Made by a program: the position numbers and the translations under genes. Below the pieces are notes generated by a model that saw only the letters and a list, made by a program, of their open reading frames with translations, was not told where the DNA came from and did not search any database. From positions 1 to 60,476 of the forward strand of contig JAWLGN010000001.1 in NCBI GenBank assembly GCA_041685075.1: a DNA stretch of 60,476 bases, written 5' to 3'. Every line of letters starts with the position of its first letter. The stretch's first letter is position 1. Positions 25,391 to 34,346 of this stretch are shown in pieces. Source of the stretch: JAMCRM01 sp041685075 (GTDB lineage: Bacteria; Acidobacteriota; Terriglobia; Bryobacterales; Bryobacteraceae).

Positions 25391-28300
25391 TCAGGCCGCG
25401 CTGAGGATCGGCTGCGCGATCAACACGTCGGCCGGATCGATTTGCAGTTCGTCCGGGAAGCCGAGCGGCGGGAATGGCGCGCCGTCCCGCAGTACCCGGA
25501 CTTCCAGCCTCGCCGCCGGGCGCACAGCGCCTAAGGGCGAGTGTAGGGCGCGGGATACTTCCAGAAAGACCATCAACCCCAGGTTGCGCAGGAGTTGCGG
25601 TGCATCGGGAGCATCGAAGAGGCTGGTCAGGCGCTTGTTGAAGGTCTCCACGATGCGGGCACCAAAGCGGTCGAGCGCTTCGATGGCCTGCTCGTCGTTG
25701 CGAGACTGCCGGAAGCGCGCGATGCTAAGGCCGGCGTCGACCGCGCCTTTTATAACTTCAGCCTCCACGAACAACAGGCTGTCGCGCAACAGCATACGAC
25801 CCACGCCGGTGCTGCCCGCGAGCTTGACGTCGCTGAACTCGCCCGGAGAGTAGAAACCGGCGTGCGATTTCAGCCCAGGCGTGTTAGCGAGCAGCTCATG
25901 CGCTTCGTCCATGCGCAGCACGAGAGCGTTGTCGGTGAGGCGGTTGCCGATCATGAGGGTGAGGTCGCCTTCGGGACGCTCGTCGAGGAAGTTCCAGTAG
26001 TAGGACTTTCCGGTGTCGAACCGAACCTGGCCGTTTTCCACCTGCACGGAGTTAGCGGGCGGAAGCGAGCTGTAGAGCATCACCGCGCAAGCGGCCGCGT
26101 TCTGTCCCTTGTACCGATCGAGGTCCTGAAAGTAGACGTACGGCACCAGCCGCCGCAAGGCCTGCTGGATGTTTTTCGAGAGAGCGCGCCAGGCGGGGTC
26201 CTTCGAGTCGGCGGGCGCGTTCCACCATCCGGCCAGCACGCGGCCGGGCATGCTCACGTCGAGCGAGAGCAGGGCGTTCCCGATCAGGCCGGTGCCGTTG
26301 TTTTCCACGGCATCGGCGAGTTTATCCAGGTCCCACACCCACTCCGCCAGGGTTGCCTTCTCATCGCCGAACTCTCCCGGCAGATAGGTCTCGACGATGG
26401 GGCGCAACTGGCGCTCCAGTTGCACCGTGCGCAACGCCTTCCGTGCGATGTGGAAGCTGTAGGATATGGCCATCCCGTCCTCGAGTTCCTCCCGGTCCGC
26501 GAAGCGGTGCACGCCCTGCCGAGCGGCGGCGGGAATGTCCATCATGAGCGCCAGGCGGCCCGCCCAGCGACCCCGGCGGAAGATCTCGTTGGAGCTGTCC
26601 AGGGTGATGCGGCTGCCCTCGGCCCGCACCTCGAACGCGGCCAGCGATTGGGTGATGCTGCCGGTGTCGCTGCGGAAGTAGGGAAGGTTGATCTCCACCG
26701 AGGACCGGCGGGTGATCCCGTGGGTGAGGCGGCCTTCGTGCAGGGTGACGCCGTCGATGGGGCGGGTGAAGAGACCGTCGCTGGCGAAGTCGCCCGCGAT
26801 GGCGTTGCGGAGTACCGGTCCGAGGTCGGGGTTGCGGCCAAAATCGAAACTTACGTCCACCAGCGCCTCCTTGGGCGTGGCGCTCTGGTAGTTGTAGAGG
26901 AAGCTGGCCTCGTAGCGCCGGCTGCCGGCTTCGCGAATGGCTGCGTAAATGTCGTCCGCCTTCGCCAGAACGGCGCGCAAGGCGGCGCGAAGTTCCTCGA
27001 GCGAACTGCGGTCGATCACGCGCCCCAGAAACGCGCTAAGCCGCTCCTTCAGGCGCTTATCGAGTTCGTCGAAATCCGTTTCCAGGATTTGCCGGATACC
27101 GAACCGCTCGACGGCGTAGTCGACCAGCTCATTCAGCACCTTGCCATCCAGGATGTCGAGAGCGTTTTGCGCGGCGCCCCGGATGCGCTCGATATCGGCG
27201 ATGCGATCGATGGCGGCCAGCGCGTTCATGGGGGTTACGGCTTCCAGGAAGCCGCGGGCCGGGCCCGGAACGGCTTCGGCCCTCGCAAGCACGCCTCGGA
27301 TGATGGTCCGGATGGCTTCGGCATCGCCTGCCGCCAGAGCCCGCAGGGTGGGTTCGAGTTCTGCCAGTTCCTCCCGGCGGCCGATCAGGGACCACAGCAG
27401 GGTGGCCGCGCGGTGCCCGAGTTGCGGACTGGTCCATCGGTCGAGAAACTCCAGGATTTTCGCCTGCGCCCTGCCGTAGGCCTCCTGCGGGCTGCTCCGG
27501 AACGTCTCGGCGAACTGCTTCTTGGCCAGTTCGACGAGGAAATCCCCGGCCAGCGTGTTCAGGGGCGTCTGCGGATCGGTCCAGCGGCGGATTTCGCCCA
27601 GGTACTCGACAATCTGCGCCCCGTGAACCCCGAGTATGGCGGATAGGAATTCCTCCATGCTCTCCGGCAGCAGGCCGTCTGTCCTGGGCTCGAGGCCGGC
27701 AGCGGCGTGCAAGGCGAAGTTCCAGCCCTTCTTGGCGAGCTTGTGCAGCCGCAGGCGAACGACCCGGGTATTGGGGTCGAGGGACTCGCGGGAGACCATC
27801 AGGGCGTACTTCCCGGCGGCTTCGAATCCCAGAGTGGCCTCCACGGCGGCCTGGATGCGCAGCCCCAGGACGCCGGAAAGCTCGTTCAGCCGCGTGGCGC
27901 GAACCCAACTGTAGTCCAGCCCCACGGTGGCGCCCAGGCTGGCCTTGAAGCCGCCATCCACCTCGGCCACGATCCAGGTTCCGGCAGGGATATCCGCCGG
28001 GCCGCCAATCCGGGAGGGCAAAGTCCACGCGTCGATCAGGCCCTGCACGCCGTCCCTGGCGTTGGGATCAGTCTCAAAACGCCGGATCGTGATGAACTTG
28101 CCGGCGCTGGATCCCTCCATGCCGAACTTCACGGCCACGTGCCCGAGCGCCAGGGCGCCGGCGGCTGCGCCGTTAACATCATAGTGCCATCGGAGAGCCA
28201 GGTAACGGTCCGTGCCGGAGTCGGGGAAGGCGATGGCGTTGTTGACGATGCCGTCTTCGCTCCCGACATCTTCCACCAGGTCGGCGGAGGTGGAGTACAC

Positions 28301-28567
28301 GCCTAAAGCCCCGCCGCCCTGTGCCGATCCGCGGAACGTTACGGCCTGTCCGTTGAGAGCCGCGAGCTTCAACTCGCCGCCGCCCGCCACGGATGCCGCT
28401 ATCGAGCCCAGCCGGATGGCGCCCGGCGGAAAGGGGCGGTTTTCCACCAGGGCACGCGCGACCTCGAGCGAATCGAGGCCCCGCACCTCCAGCGTGGCGT
28501 CCGCGAGATCCGCCAGCAACTTGCCGTCTTTTCGAAATAGGGGAACTGCAACACCCGGGGTGGCCAT
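25391..28567 (-). CDS. 1058-aa protein of unknown function
   Basis: I do not recognise a family. The ATG at 28567 is preferred because AGGAGAG lies five bases upstream; an earlier ATG at 28594 has no Shine-Dalgarno. There is no signal peptide or membrane span. Residues about 60-280 look beta-rich (alternating hydrophobic strands, many Gly). About 300-580 are highly helical with heptad-like Leu/Ala/Glu repeats. About 590-1050 are mixed, with several beta-strand runs and a central helical part. No catalytic motif stands out. It lies 118 bases downstream of rpoD on the same strand, behind two hairpins. A large structural or scaffold protein is a guess only. Confidence 0.75.
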   Translation of the reverse strand: MATPGVAVPLFRKDGKLLADLADATLEVRGLDSLEVARALVENRPFPPGAIRLGSIAASVAGGGELKLAALNGQAVTFRGSAQGGGALGVYSTSADLVEDVGSEDGIVNNAIAFPDSGTDRYLALRWHYDVNGAAAGALALGHVAVKFGMEGSSAGKFITIRRFETDPNARDGVQGLIDAWTLPSRIGGPADIPAGTWIVAEVDGGFKASLGATVGLDYSWVRATRLNELSGVLGLRIQAAVEATLGFEAAGKYALMVSRESLDPNTRVVRLRLHKLAKKGWNFALHAAAGLEPRTDGLLPESMEEFLSAILGVHGAQIVEYLGEIRRWTDPQTPLNTLAGDFLVELAKKQFAETFRSSPQEAYGRAQAKILEFLDRWTSPQLGHRAATLLWSLIGRREELAELEPTLRALAAGDAEAIRTIIRGVLARAEAVPGPARGFLEAVTPMNALAAIDRIADIERIRGAAQNALDILDGKVLNELVDYAVERFGIRQILETDFDELDKRLKERLSAFLGRVIDRSSLEELRAALRAVLAKADDIYAAIREAGSRRYEASFLYNYQSATPKEALVDVSFDFGRNPDLGPVLRNAIAGDFASDGLFTRPIDGVTLHEGRLTHGITRRSSVEINLPYFRSDTGSITQSLAAFEVRAEGSRITLDSSNEIFRRGRWAGRLALMMDIPAAARQGVHRFADREELEDGMAISYSFHIARKALRTVQLERQLRPIVETYLPGEFGDEKATLAEWVWDLDKLADAVENNGTGLIGNALLSLDVSMPGRVLAGWWNAPADSKDPAWRALSKNIQQALRRLVPYVYFQDLDRYKGQNAAACAVMLYSSLPPANSVQVENGQVRFDTGKSYYWNFLDERPEGDLTLMIGNRLTDNALVLRMDEAHELLANTPGLKSHAGFYSPGEFSDVKLAGSTGVGRMLLRDSLLFVEAEVIKGAVDAGLSIARFRQSRNDEQAIEALDRFGARIVETFNKRLTSLFDAPDAPQLLRNLGLMVFLEVSRALHSPLGAVRPAARLEVRVLRDGAPFPPLGFPDELQIDPADVLIAQPILSAA

Positions 28568-28572
28568 AAATA

Positions 28573-28589
28573 CTCTCCTGGTAGGAGAG
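28573..28589 (-). promoter_or_regulatory. Hairpin that buries the Shine-Dalgarno of the 1058-aa gene
   Basis: On the coding strand CTCTCCT (28589-28583), loop ACC and AGGAGAG (28579-28573) form a perfect seven-pair stem. The 3' arm is itself the ribosome-binding site, five bases before the ATG. Melting or protein binding would be needed to expose it. Confidence 0.6.
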
Positions 28590-28612
28590 ACCATATCCCG
28601 GAGACAGGCAGT

Positions 28613-28638
28613 CCGACAACAGAATTTTCTGTCGTCGG
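28613..28638 (-). terminator. Near-perfect hairpin downstream of rpoD
   Basis: CCGACGACAGAA pairs with TTCTGTTGTCGG on the minus strand (12 pairs including one G-U) around a two-base loop, 47 bases after the rpoD stop. There is no U-tract. It may be a terminator for rpoD or a leader element of the next gene. Confidence 0.55.
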
Positions 28639-28685
28639 GAAAGCGCTTTGTATGGGTGGCTACAGGCTGAGGGGGCGGCGCGCGA

Positions 28686-30212
28686 TTACCGCGCCGCCAT
28701 GAGTGCGCGAAGCCGGCGGGCGCGCTCGGGCGCGCGGAGCTGCCGGAGGGCCTTGGCTTCGATCTGCCGGATCCGTTCCCGGGTCACGTCGAACTCCTGG
28801 CCGATCTCCTCGAGCGTGTGCTCGCGCTCGCAGCCGATGCCGAACCGCATCCGGATCACCTTCTCTTCCTTCGGGGAGAGGGTCTTCAGGATGCCGGCGG
28901 TCTCATCCCGCACGTTGGCCTCGATCACCGCATCCACCGGCGACCCCACCCAGCGGTCCTCGATCAGGTCGCCCAGGGCGGACTCGCCGTCGCGGCCCAC
29001 AGGAGTCTCCAGCGACACCGGGTCGCGGGAAATCGTCTTGAGCTTCTGCACTTTTTCGACCGGGATGTCCATCCGGCGGCCGATTTCGTCATTTGTCGGA
29101 GCACGGCCCAGTTCCTTCTCCAGCTCCCTCGATGCACGTAGGAACTTGTTCATGGACTCGTTCATGTGCACGGGGATGCGGATGGTGCGGGACTGGTCTG
29201 CGATGGCGCGGGTGATGGCCTGCCGGATCCACCAGGTGGCGTAGGTCGAAAACTTATAGCCGCGGCGGTATTCAAACTTGTCGGCGGCGCGCATCAGCCC
29301 GATATTGCCCTCCTGGATGAGGTCCAGCAGGTGCAGGCCGCGGTTGACGTACTTCTTGGCCACCGAAACCACCAGCCGGAGGTTGGCTTCCACCAGGTCC
29401 TTCTTGGCGCGCTCGGCTTCCTGCTCGCCGTGGCGGATCACCGTGAGGGTGTGCTTGAGTTCCGTAAGCGACGCCACCGCCGAGGCCTCACGCCGGCGGA
29501 TCTCGCGCTTGAGTTCACGCAGCCGCTGCTGCTGCACGGGCCCCGATCGCGGGTCGATCTTGCGCGCCTCGTTGTCCAGGTGGCTCAACTCCTCCACGGC
29601 ACGCTCGATTTCCCGGGAGAACTCCTTCCATTTCACGGGTTTGAAGGGGATGCGGCGGATCGCCGTGGAGGTCTCGACGCGCGCCCGGTTGAGCTTGCCG
29701 CAAAGCCTCTTGCGGGACCGCTTGTTGGTCAGCGGGGCGGCATCCAGCTTTTCAATGAGCTGTTGCAGCCGGCGGTGGGCGCTCACCGTATCCATGAACA
29801 ACTTCATCAACTCGGCGCGTTTCTTGAAGTCGGCCGGGGTGCCCTCCTCCACGTCGCCGATTTCCACCAGCCCGTCCAGTTCGAGCGCGCCCTTTTTGAG
29901 TTGCTCGGCCAGCTCCACCACCGCCTGCTGAACCAGGGGCGACCGGCTGATGGCCTTCTGCATCCGCAGTTTGCCTCGTTCCATCCGGCGCGCCAGGTCC
30001 ACCTCGCCCTCCCTGGTCAACAAAGGAACGGCGCCCATCTCGCGCAGGTACACTCGAACCGGATCGTCCGTATAGATGGACTCCTCCGCCACTGGGGTGT
30101 GCAGGAAGTCCTCGTGCGCGGCCTCCGGGTCGAAAAACTTGCCCTCTTCCTCGAAACTCAGACCAAGGGATTTGGGAGTGTCGGCAAGGTATTGATCTTC
30201 GAAATGATCCAC
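28686..30212 (-). CDS. rpoD: Primary RNA polymerase sigma factor (sigma-70/RpoD)
   Basis: 508 aa from a GTG start with a strong GGAGG at 30222-30226. Region 1.2 (DDPVRVYLREMGAVPLLT, residues about 51-68), a non-conserved helical insert (about 110-240), region 2 (NLRLVVSVAKKYVNRG; GYKFSTYATWWIRQAI), region 3 and region 4 with TLEEIGQEFDVTRERIRQIE are all present. Region 1.1 is short and acidic. It is clearly the housekeeping type. A -10/-35 promoter candidate lies upstream. Confidence 0.96.
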   Translation of the reverse strand: MDHFEDQYLADTPKSLGLSFEEEGKFFDPEAAHEDFLHTPVAEESIYTDDPVRVYLREMGAVPLLTREGEVDLARRMERGKLRMQKAISRSPLVQQAVVELAEQLKKGALELDGLVEIGDVEEGTPADFKKRAELMKLFMDTVSAHRRLQQLIEKLDAAPLTNKRSRKRLCGKLNRARVETSTAIRRIPFKPVKWKEFSREIERAVEELSHLDNEARKIDPRSGPVQQQRLRELKREIRRREASAVASLTELKHTLTVIRHGEQEAERAKKDLVEANLRLVVSVAKKYVNRGLHLLDLIQEGNIGLMRAADKFEYRRGYKFSTYATWWIRQAITRAIADQSRTIRIPVHMNESMNKFLRASRELEKELGRAPTNDEIGRRMDIPVEKVQKLKTISRDPVSLETPVGRDGESALGDLIEDRWVGSPVDAVIEANVRDETAGILKTLSPKEEKVIRMRFGIGCEREHTLEEIGQEFDVTRERIRQIEAKALRQLRAPERARRLRALMAAR

Positions 30213-30364
30213 TAAGGCTCACCTCCCCCTCGGACAAGCGCAATCAGTCGAACCGTGCTGCCGGCTTGCTCTTGGGGTGTCAGTTGAACGTTTTTCGAAT
30301 TGCTGGCCCAGCCGGAAAGACAAGGAAAGCAACCTTAGGGTTCCTTTTCCGGGCGCTTCGACTG

Positions 30365-30393
30365 ATCATAACACCAATCCCGGAGAAAGTTAA
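30365..30393 (-). promoter_or_regulatory. Candidate sigma-70 promoter for rpoD
   Basis: On the minus strand, TTAACT (-35, four of six) is followed after exactly 17 bases by TATGAT (-10, five of six). It is about 153 bases upstream of the rpoD start. The remaining rpoD-nrdR gap (30213-30536) has no coding frame. Confidence 0.5.
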
Positions 30394-30536
30394 GTCCCAA
30401 TTCTAAAGATGTTTCAGAACTTTTCGTGGTTACAGGGAATGCCCACTGAAGGCCATATTCGGGATTCCGCCCTGTCCGCGCGGAACCCCGCGTGAGTGTT
30501 GAAGATCACATCGGCAGCTTCTTCGGATGTTGCGAA

Positions 30537-31001
30537 TCACATCACCGGCTTCTGCGGCGCCAGCTTCCGAATCTCGTTGACGAAGGCTTGCTCGTCCTGG
30601 AAATCACGGTAAACGGAGGCGAAACGTACATAGGCGATTTTGTCCAGGTTTCGGAGCTGCTCCATGAGGAATTCTCCTATTTCCGTAGTAGAAAGTTCGC
30701 GATCCGGCGAGTCCGCCACCTTGCTTTCCACTTCGTCCACGATCTCGGACAGCCGTCCCATGCCGATGGGCCGCTTTTCGCAGGCTTTCAGCAATCCGGT
30801 GAGCACTTTCTGGCGGTCGAATTTCTCGCGGCGGCCGTCCTTCTTGATCACCATGTACGGTACTTCGTCGATGCGCTCGTAGGTGGTAAAACGCCGCTCA
30901 CAGGCCAGGCACTGCCGGCGGCGCCGGATGGCATCTCCCTCCTTGCTTTCCCGCGAATCCACGACGCGATCCTGGATGTGCGAGCAAAACGGGCACTTCA
31001 C
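30537..31001 (-). CDS. nrdR: Transcriptional repressor NrdR
   Basis: 154 aa from the GTG at 31001, preceded by AGGAGG. The N-terminal zinc ribbon has CPFC at residues 3-6 and CLAC about 25 residues later, followed by ERRFTTYERI. An ATP-cone domain (VIKKDGRREKFDRQKVLTGL...) occupies about 47-140. NrdR senses ATP/dATP and represses ribonucleotide reductase genes; none are in the window. The start GTG overlaps the stop of the upstream membrane protein (GTGA). Confidence 0.95.
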   Translation of the reverse strand: MKCPFCSHIQDRVVDSRESKEGDAIRRRRQCLACERRFTTYERIDEVPYMVIKKDGRREKFDRQKVLTGLLKACEKRPIGMGRLSEIVDEVESKVADSPDRELSTTEIGEFLMEQLRNLDKIAYVRFASVYRDFQDEQAFVNEIRKLAPQKPVM

Positions 31002-32098
31002 CGCTGCACCTCCTGCTCCAACTGCTTCAACTTGCTCCAATTCAGGCCTTCGGCCAGAGCCGATATCAAGCCGACCGGCACCACTACTACAAACGTAATC
31101 ACCCACAGAACCATGGCCACGCTGGTGGCCGCTTCGAGCGGGATGCGGAACAGTTCCGTCAGCACCAGCACCGAGACCACCTGCACGCCGCCGCCGATAC
31201 CGGGTATCTGGATAACCGCCCCGAACGCCAGGAACCCCATGAAAATAAAGACGTCTACCAGCCCGAAGGGGAGTACGGAGCCGTAGGCCCGCACGGCCGT
31301 CATGATGCTGCCCGCGATCAGGATCCATTCCAGGACGGTGTAGGAGGTCAGCAGCACCAGCGCCTGCCGGCTGCGGGTGGATTCCACCCCCTGTACGAAG
31401 GCGTTCACCAGTTGCTCGGCGCGCGCAAAGCGCTTCTCCGGCAGAAAGCGCAAGGCCGCCAGCAGGCGGTCGCGCATGGGGGTGGCGAAGTTGCGGATCA
31501 GCACCAGCACCACCAGGCAGATCACCCCGATGGCGCCCGCCGCCCATCCTCCGGTGGCCAGCACCCAGCTCAGCGCCGGGCCCGCCTGGACCTCCGAATA
31601 CCGCACCCGGCTCAGAGCGAAACCGAACAGCACCAGGGCCATCATCAGGTCGTAGATACGCTCCAGCAGCAGGGCGGCAAGCTGCGAGGATAGCGGCACC
31701 CGCTCCTTGGCCGAGATCAGGTAGGGCCTCACGAACTCGCCGGGACGCCCGAATACCGTGATCGCCGCAAAGCCGATCATGGTCGCGGAGGTGATCCCCC
31801 AGAAGCTGGGGTCCGCCTTCACCGGCTGCATCAGCACCCGCCAGCGCAGGGCCCTGCCCAGGTAGGTGGAGAGCGCCAGCGCGACCGAAGCGGCCACCCA
31901 ACCCCACCGCAGTTCCCTCAAGGTAGACCAGAAGACGGCCCAGTCGAAACCTCGCTCGCGAACTCCCCACCAAGCCAGCAGGACGACTGCGGCGGCGACC
32001 GCGATCACGGCGGCCCACTTCCAGTGCTTGGCGATCAGGCTCTCCTCCAGGGGGGGGCGGTACACCCAGGGGTGTGGCACCCACGAAGAATTGAACAT
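30998..32098 (-). CDS. UPF0104 / lysylphosphatidylglycerol-synthase-TM-like membrane protein
   Basis: About 366 aa starting at the ATG at 32098, though longer starts are possible. There are about eight membrane spans. The family features are the GRALRWRVLM loop, the FGRPGEFVRPYL region, the AALLLERIYDLMM segment and the IPGIGGGVQ loop, all typical of the flippase-like UPF0104/AglD group. Such proteins handle lipid or polyprenyl intermediates. It is coupled to nrdR by GTGA. An eight-base G run (32050-32057 on the plus strand) lies early in the gene and is a potential slip or assembly-error site. Confidence 0.85.
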   Translation of the reverse strand: MFNSSWVPHPWVYRPPLEESLIAKHWKWAAVIAVAAAVVLLAWWGVRERGFDWAVFWSTLRELRWGWVAASVALALSTYLGRALRWRVLMQPVKADPSFWGITSATMIGFAAITVFGRPGEFVRPYLISAKERVPLSSQLAALLLERIYDLMMALVLFGFALSRVRYSEVQAGPALSWVLATGGWAAGAIGVICLVVLVLIRNFATPMRDRLLAALRFLPEKRFARAEQLVNAFVQGVESTRSRQALVLLTSYTVLEWILIAGSIMTAVRAYGSVLPFGLVDVFIFMGFLAFGAVIQIPGIGGGVQVVSVLVLTELFRIPLEAATSVAMVLWVITFVVVVPVGLISALAEGLNWSKLKQLEQEVQR

Positions 32099-32107
32099 AT
32101 CATGATA
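32098..32107. promoter_or_regulatory. Ten-base palindrome TATCATGATA between divergent genes
   Basis: A perfect palindrome sits in the short gap between the UPF0104 gene (minus) and the sigma-factor gene (plus), beginning at the last base of that gene's start codon complement. It could be an operator shared by both genes. No second copy was seen. Confidence 0.35.
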
Positions 32108-32174
32108 AAGCCTCGTTTCTTCAATGTGAGAGGCGGATTTGACGATCCGCCCCCGCTGCACGGAGGAGCGAGCG

Positions 32175-32840
32175 ATGGCAAGCGCAACCATGGTCCTGGA
32201 GCCCGGCGCCGCCCGGCAAGCTCGAGGCCTGGTTGCTTCGGGGTGGTGCGGAAGCAAGAATTTGCAGCCTGGTTCGGATCTGGACACAAACCTGGTGGCT
32301 CGCTGTTTGAACGGCGATGAAGCCGCCTGGGAAGACCTCGTGCGGGCGCACACCCGCCGCGTCTACGGTCTCTGTTATCGCTTCACCGGCCGCGATACCG
32401 AGGCGCAGGACCTTACCCAGGAGGTCTTCCTTCGGGTGTTTCGCAGCCTGAAGACGTTCCGGGCCAACGAGGGTGTCTTTGCCACCTGGCTGGCCCGCCT
32501 CACGCGCAACCTGCTCATCGATCATTACCGGCGCACGCGCCAGGATCGAGTTACCGACTCTATCGAGGAGCGCCTTGTGTTGCTCGAACAGAGTTCGGAA
32601 ACCGTTGCCCGGCCGGATCGCGCGCTGGCGGGCAGGGAAGCCGGCGAGGTGCTTCAGGCGGCATTGCAGAAGCTCTCCCCGGATTTGCGGGAGGCGGTGA
32701 TTTTGCGCGATTTGCAGGATATGGAATATCGCGAAATCGCGATGATTTTGAATGTTCCGGTAGGGACCGTGAAGTCGCGGCTGAACCGGGGGCGGGCGGA
32801 ACTGGCCCGCATCCTGAGAAAGCACAAGCTGCTGGTATGA
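32175..32840 (+). CDS. ECF-type RNA polymerase sigma factor (module 1)
   Basis: 221 aa starting at 32175 with GGAGGAG (32162-32168) six bases upstream. Region 2 (LVRAHTRRVYGLCYRFTG, DLTQEVFLRVFRSL, WLARLTRNLLIDHYR) and region 4 (LSPDLREAVILRDLQ, YREIAMILNVPVGTVKSRLNRGRAEL) are complete. There is a Gly/Ala-rich N-terminal extension of about 30 aa. It overlaps the anti-sigma gene by four bases, the normal arrangement for a cognate pair. Confidence 0.94.
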   Translation: MASATMVLEPGAARQARGLVASGWCGSKNLQPGSDLDTNLVARCLNGDEAAWEDLVRAHTRRVYGLCYRFTGRDTEAQDLTQEVFLRVFRSLKTFRANEGVFATWLARLTRNLLIDHYRRTRQDRVTDSIEERLVLLEQSSETVARPDRALAGREAGEVLQAALQKLSPDLREAVILRDLQDMEYREIAMILNVPVGTVKSRLNRGRAELARILRKHKLLV

Positions 32841-33469
32841 ACTGCGCGGAAGCGGAAGTCTACATCTGCGACCTGGTGGACGGCACGCTTGATCCGGCGG
32901 CCGGGGCGGCGCTGGAAGCGCACCTGGCCGGATGTCCGGGCTGCGCGGAACTGGCCCGGGATGCTGCGGCGGGCCACTCTTTCATCGCCCGTGCCGCTGC
33001 CGTCGAGCCGCCGCCGGAACTGGTGACCCGCATCCTCTTCGATCCGCCCTGGGCGCGGGCTCATGCGGGCGCGGGAGCGGGACTGCGCAGCCGCCTGCGC
33101 GCCCTCTGGCACCCGCTGCTGCAGCCGCGCCTGGCCATGGGGATGGCGATGACCATCCTGTCGCTGGCCATGCTGGCCAAGTTCGTCAAACCGGTGCGGC
33201 AGTTGAGTCCCCGGGACCTCAGCCCCACCGCGGTGTGGGCCGCGCTGGACGACCGCGTCTACGACGCCTGGCAGCGCACCGTGAAGTACTACGAGAGTTT
33301 ACGGCTGGTCTATCAAATACAGGCCACGGTACGTGAGTGGCGGCAGCAGGAGCAGGAAGCCGCCGAGTACCCGGAGGAGCCGCCGCCCGACGAGCGCCGC
33401 CTTCCGGTGAACGAGCCAGCCGGCAGGGACGGCGGTAGAACCATGAAGAACGAGGGGAATACGCAATGA
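32837..33469 (+). CDS. Zinc-finger anti-sigma factor (module 1)
   Basis: A 210-aa protein with an N-terminal ZAS-like motif (HLAGCPGC at about residues 29-36, with an N-terminal Cys). One membrane span lies at about 98-116 (MAMTILSLAMLAKFV). A periplasmic part ends in a charged, Pro-rich tail. It should hold the upstream sigma factor at the membrane until a signal arrives. It overlaps both neighbours by four bases. Confidence 0.88.
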   Translation: MNCAEAEVYICDLVDGTLDPAAGAALEAHLAGCPGCAELARDAAAGHSFIARAAAVEPPPELVTRILFDPPWARAHAGAGAGLRSRLRALWHPLLQPRLAMGMAMTILSLAMLAKFVKPVRQLSPRDLSPTAVWAALDDRVYDAWQRTVKYYESLRLVYQIQATVREWRQQEQEAAEYPEEPPPDERRLPVNEPAGRDGGRTMKNEGNTQ

Positions 33470-34128
33470 ACTGCATCAATCATCCGGAAACACCCGCCGC
33501 GGCGTATTGCCGCATCTGCGGCCGGCCGCTCTGTGCCGAGTGCCAGCGCCCGCGTGAAGGGGTGATCTACTGTGAAGAGCACGCGCCCGCTATCGGCCGG
33601 GCGGCGGGCCAGACCGCCCGCGCCGCGCTGCCGCCCTCCGGCTCGCCGCAGGACGTCTCCCCGGGGCTGGCCTGCATGCTGGGTTTTATCCCCGGGGTGG
33701 GCGCCATCTACAACGGCCAGTATGCCAAGGGCCTGGTGCACGCGGTCATTTTCGGCCTGCTGGTGAGTATTTTGGATTCCGGCGCCAACGGCCTGGAGCC
33801 GGTCTTCGGCATGCTGCTGGTGGCCTGGATCTTCTACATGGCCCTGGAGGCCTATCACACGGCCAAGAAGCGGCGGGCCGGCGAACCGGTGGACGAGTTT
33901 TCCAGCCTCGTCAACCTGCACGGGCGGCACGCCGGAGGTTTCCCCACCGGCGCGGTTGTGCTCATCGTGCTGGGCGTTCTGCTGCTGCTCAACACCCTGG
34001 ACATCCTCCATTTCCGCCACCTGGTGCGCTATTGGCCGGTGCTCCTGATTCTGGCCGGGGTGTGGATGCTCTATGCGCGCCTGGGCCCCCAGGAGCCGGA
34101 AAGGGAAGTGAGCCATGAGGGCCGCTGA
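33466..34128 (+). CDS. B-box zinc-finger membrane protein, LiaI/LiaF-like
   Basis: A 220-aa protein. Residues 1-40 form a B-box-like zinc finger (CINHPETPAAAYCRICGRPLC...CEEH). A central region (about 65-120) has two or three membrane spans with an IYNGQYAKGLVHA loop. The C-terminal part (about 155-200) has two spans like LiaI-LiaF (VVLIVLGVLLLLNTLDIL, YWPVLLILAGVWML). It belongs to the sigma/anti-sigma operon and is likely an envelope-stress effector or sensor. Confidence 0.8.
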   Translation: MNCINHPETPAAAYCRICGRPLCAECQRPREGVIYCEEHAPAIGRAAGQTARAALPPSGSPQDVSPGLACMLGFIPGVGAIYNGQYAKGLVHAVIFGLLVSILDSGANGLEPVFGMLLVAWIFYMALEAYHTAKKRRAGEPVDEFSSLVNLHGRHAGGFPTGAVVLIVLGVLLLLNTLDILHFRHLVRYWPVLLILAGVWMLYARLGPQEPEREVSHEGR

Positions 34129-34333
34129 ACTGATCCGCGCTCTGCGCGGGCCGGTGACCCTGGTTACGGTCGGTGTGCTGTTCGCCGCCGACCACTTCAC
34201 CCGCTCTTCCTTCGGCCAGACCTGGCCCGTGCTGTTGATTGTGTTCGGCGTGATGACGCTGCTGGGGCGCGAGACGCGGCCGCAGTACGAGCCGCCCCCG
34301 CCCGGCCCGCCCCTGGGCAGCGATTCACGCTAG
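34115..34333 (+). CDS. Small LiaF-like two-span membrane protein
   Basis: A 72-aa protein with spans at about residues 13-25 and 34-48 (TWPVLLIVFGVMTLLG), the LiaI-LiaF-like transmembrane signature, and a Pro-rich tail. It overlaps the previous gene by 14 bases. Probably an accessory part of the same envelope module. Confidence 0.7.
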   Translation: MRAAELIRALRGPVTLVTVGVLFAADHFTRSSFGQTWPVLLIVFGVMTLLGRETRPQYEPPPPGPPLGSDSR

Positions 34334-34346
34334 GAGAACCCGTACC

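Noticed and set aside
30420..30536. Intrinsic terminator after nrdR
   Set aside because: Only a short CGCGG/CCGCG pair is present and no U-run follows, so it is not strong enough to call.
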